A stretch of DNA of 64,000 bases from the NCBI GenBank assembly GCA_003576705.1, contig QOZS01000016.1:44029-108028 (forward strand), written 5' to 3'. This DNA is from Desertibaculum subflavum (GTDB lineage Bacteria > Pseudomonadota > Alphaproteobacteria > Ferrovibrionales > Ferrovibrionaceae). Under the pieces are notes generated by a model, which worked only from the letters and a program-made list of their open reading frames with translations, did no database searches and had not been told where the DNA came from. This document shows positions 63,630 to 64,000 of this stretch, in pieces. Every line of letters begins with the position of its first letter. Positions within the stretch are counted from its first letter, which is position 1. Position numbers and translations under genes: made by a program.

Positions 63630-64000
63630 ATGTTCGACGAGCAGGGCATGAAAACGGCACTCGGCGCCTCCACGGCGCTGCATGTCGTCGTCATCGCTCT
63701 CGCCCTCGTCGGGCTGCCCTTCCTGGCGCCCGATCCGCCGTTGCCGGAGCCGCAGGTGATGGTGGTCGAGCTCGCCCCGGTGGCGGAGAAAACCAATCCG
63801 CGGCCGGAGCCCGAGAAGGTGGAGGCGCCGAAGCCGCAGCCGGCGCCGCCGCCCAAGGCCGAGGCGCCGAAGCCGGAGCCCAAGCCGGAGCCGCCGCCGC
63901 CGGAGCCGCCGAAGGTTCAGCCGACACCGCCGGAGCCCGCGCCGCCGCCGCCCAAGCCCGAGCCGGTCGTGGTGCCGGAGCCGGCCCCTGCGCCGCCGCC
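63630..64000 (+). CDS. tolA: TolA, N-terminal part (3' end outside window)
   Basis: The first 123 residues from ATG 63630. An N-terminal membrane anchor (LGASTALHVVVIALALVGLPFL) is followed by a long Pro/Lys/Glu-rich linker (KPEPKPEPPPPEPP type), as in TolA or TonB-like proteins. The position after tolQR makes TolA the likely identity. The reading frame is open at the window end. Confidence 0.9.
   Translation, partial: MFDEQGMKTALGASTALHVVVIALALVGLPFLAPDPPLPEPQVMVVELAPVAEKTNPRPEPEKVEAPKPQPAPPPKAEAPKPEPKPEPPPPEPPKVQPTPPEPAPPPPKPEPVVVPEPAPAPP

Overview
The window is a very GC-rich bacterial chromosome segment with densely packed genes and many 1-8 bp ATGA/GTGA/TGATG overlaps. Gene order points to an alphaproteobacterium. 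The evidence is rpmH-rnpA-yidD-yidC-engB-argB, yebC-ruvCAB-ybgC-tolQRA, tkt-gap-pgk, zapA-6S RNA-5-formyl-THF cyclo-ligase, and the DUF2794 and DUF2336 families. A Rhodospirillales or Reyranella-like lineage is my best guess; this is inference. No rRNA, tRNA, CRISPR array, prophage or insertion sequence was recognised.

Layout. 1-8.3 kb: end of a hydantoinase-A-like gene, a HAD nucleotidase, a diguanylate cyclase coupled to a DUF2336 protein, then argB and the membrane-insertion/ribosome-associated operon read leftward from a near-consensus rpmH promoter. 8.5-10.5 kb: an unknown HTH-like protein, an iron-permease-like membrane protein and a secreted CHRD protein with a PEP-CTERM tail. 10.6-19.1 kb: accessory metabolism (three SDR/LLM-type oxidoreductases, two TauD/TfdA dioxygenases, a stand-alone protoglobin, a D-aminopeptidase-like serine hydrolase, an acyltransferase). 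19.4-26.7 kb: a rare-looking DoxX-DoxX-NDH2 fusion, DUF2794, two coupled TPR proteins, a second LLM oxidoreductase, a zincin and pterin dehydratase. 26.9-29.7 kb: NhaD and NhaA sodium/proton antiporters in tandem. 29.9-33.0 kb: ZIP transporter, stand-alone encapsulated-ferritin-like protein, methyltransferase and thioredoxin-CcdA fusion. 33-39.7 kb: pgk, gap, tkt, zapA, 6S RNA, folate cyclo-ligase, YmdB-type phosphoesterase.

39.7-46.5 kb: a BadH-like dehydrogenase, a TetR regulator with a clear operator/promoter, a Rieske oxygenase and a third LLM oxidoreductase, then a TRAP transporter. This looks like a regulated catabolic unit. 46.5-53.2 kb: a large exported TPR-CHAT protein, an MFS permease and a sulfatase with an unusual C-S-T-T-R maturation site. 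53.2-58.5 kb: a leftward operon pairing a spermidine/putrescine-type ABC importer with ureidoglycolate lyase and a PuuE-type deacetylase, probably for uptake and breakdown of ureides. 58.9-64 kb: yebC, ruvCAB, ybgC, tolQ, tolR and the truncated start of tolA.

The most unusual items are the encapsulin-less EncFtn homologue in its metal/redox cluster (about 30.7 kb), the double-DoxX NADH dehydrogenase fusion (about 20.5 kb), the exported TPR-CHAT protein (about 48 kb) and the TetR/Rieske control region (about 41.2 kb).
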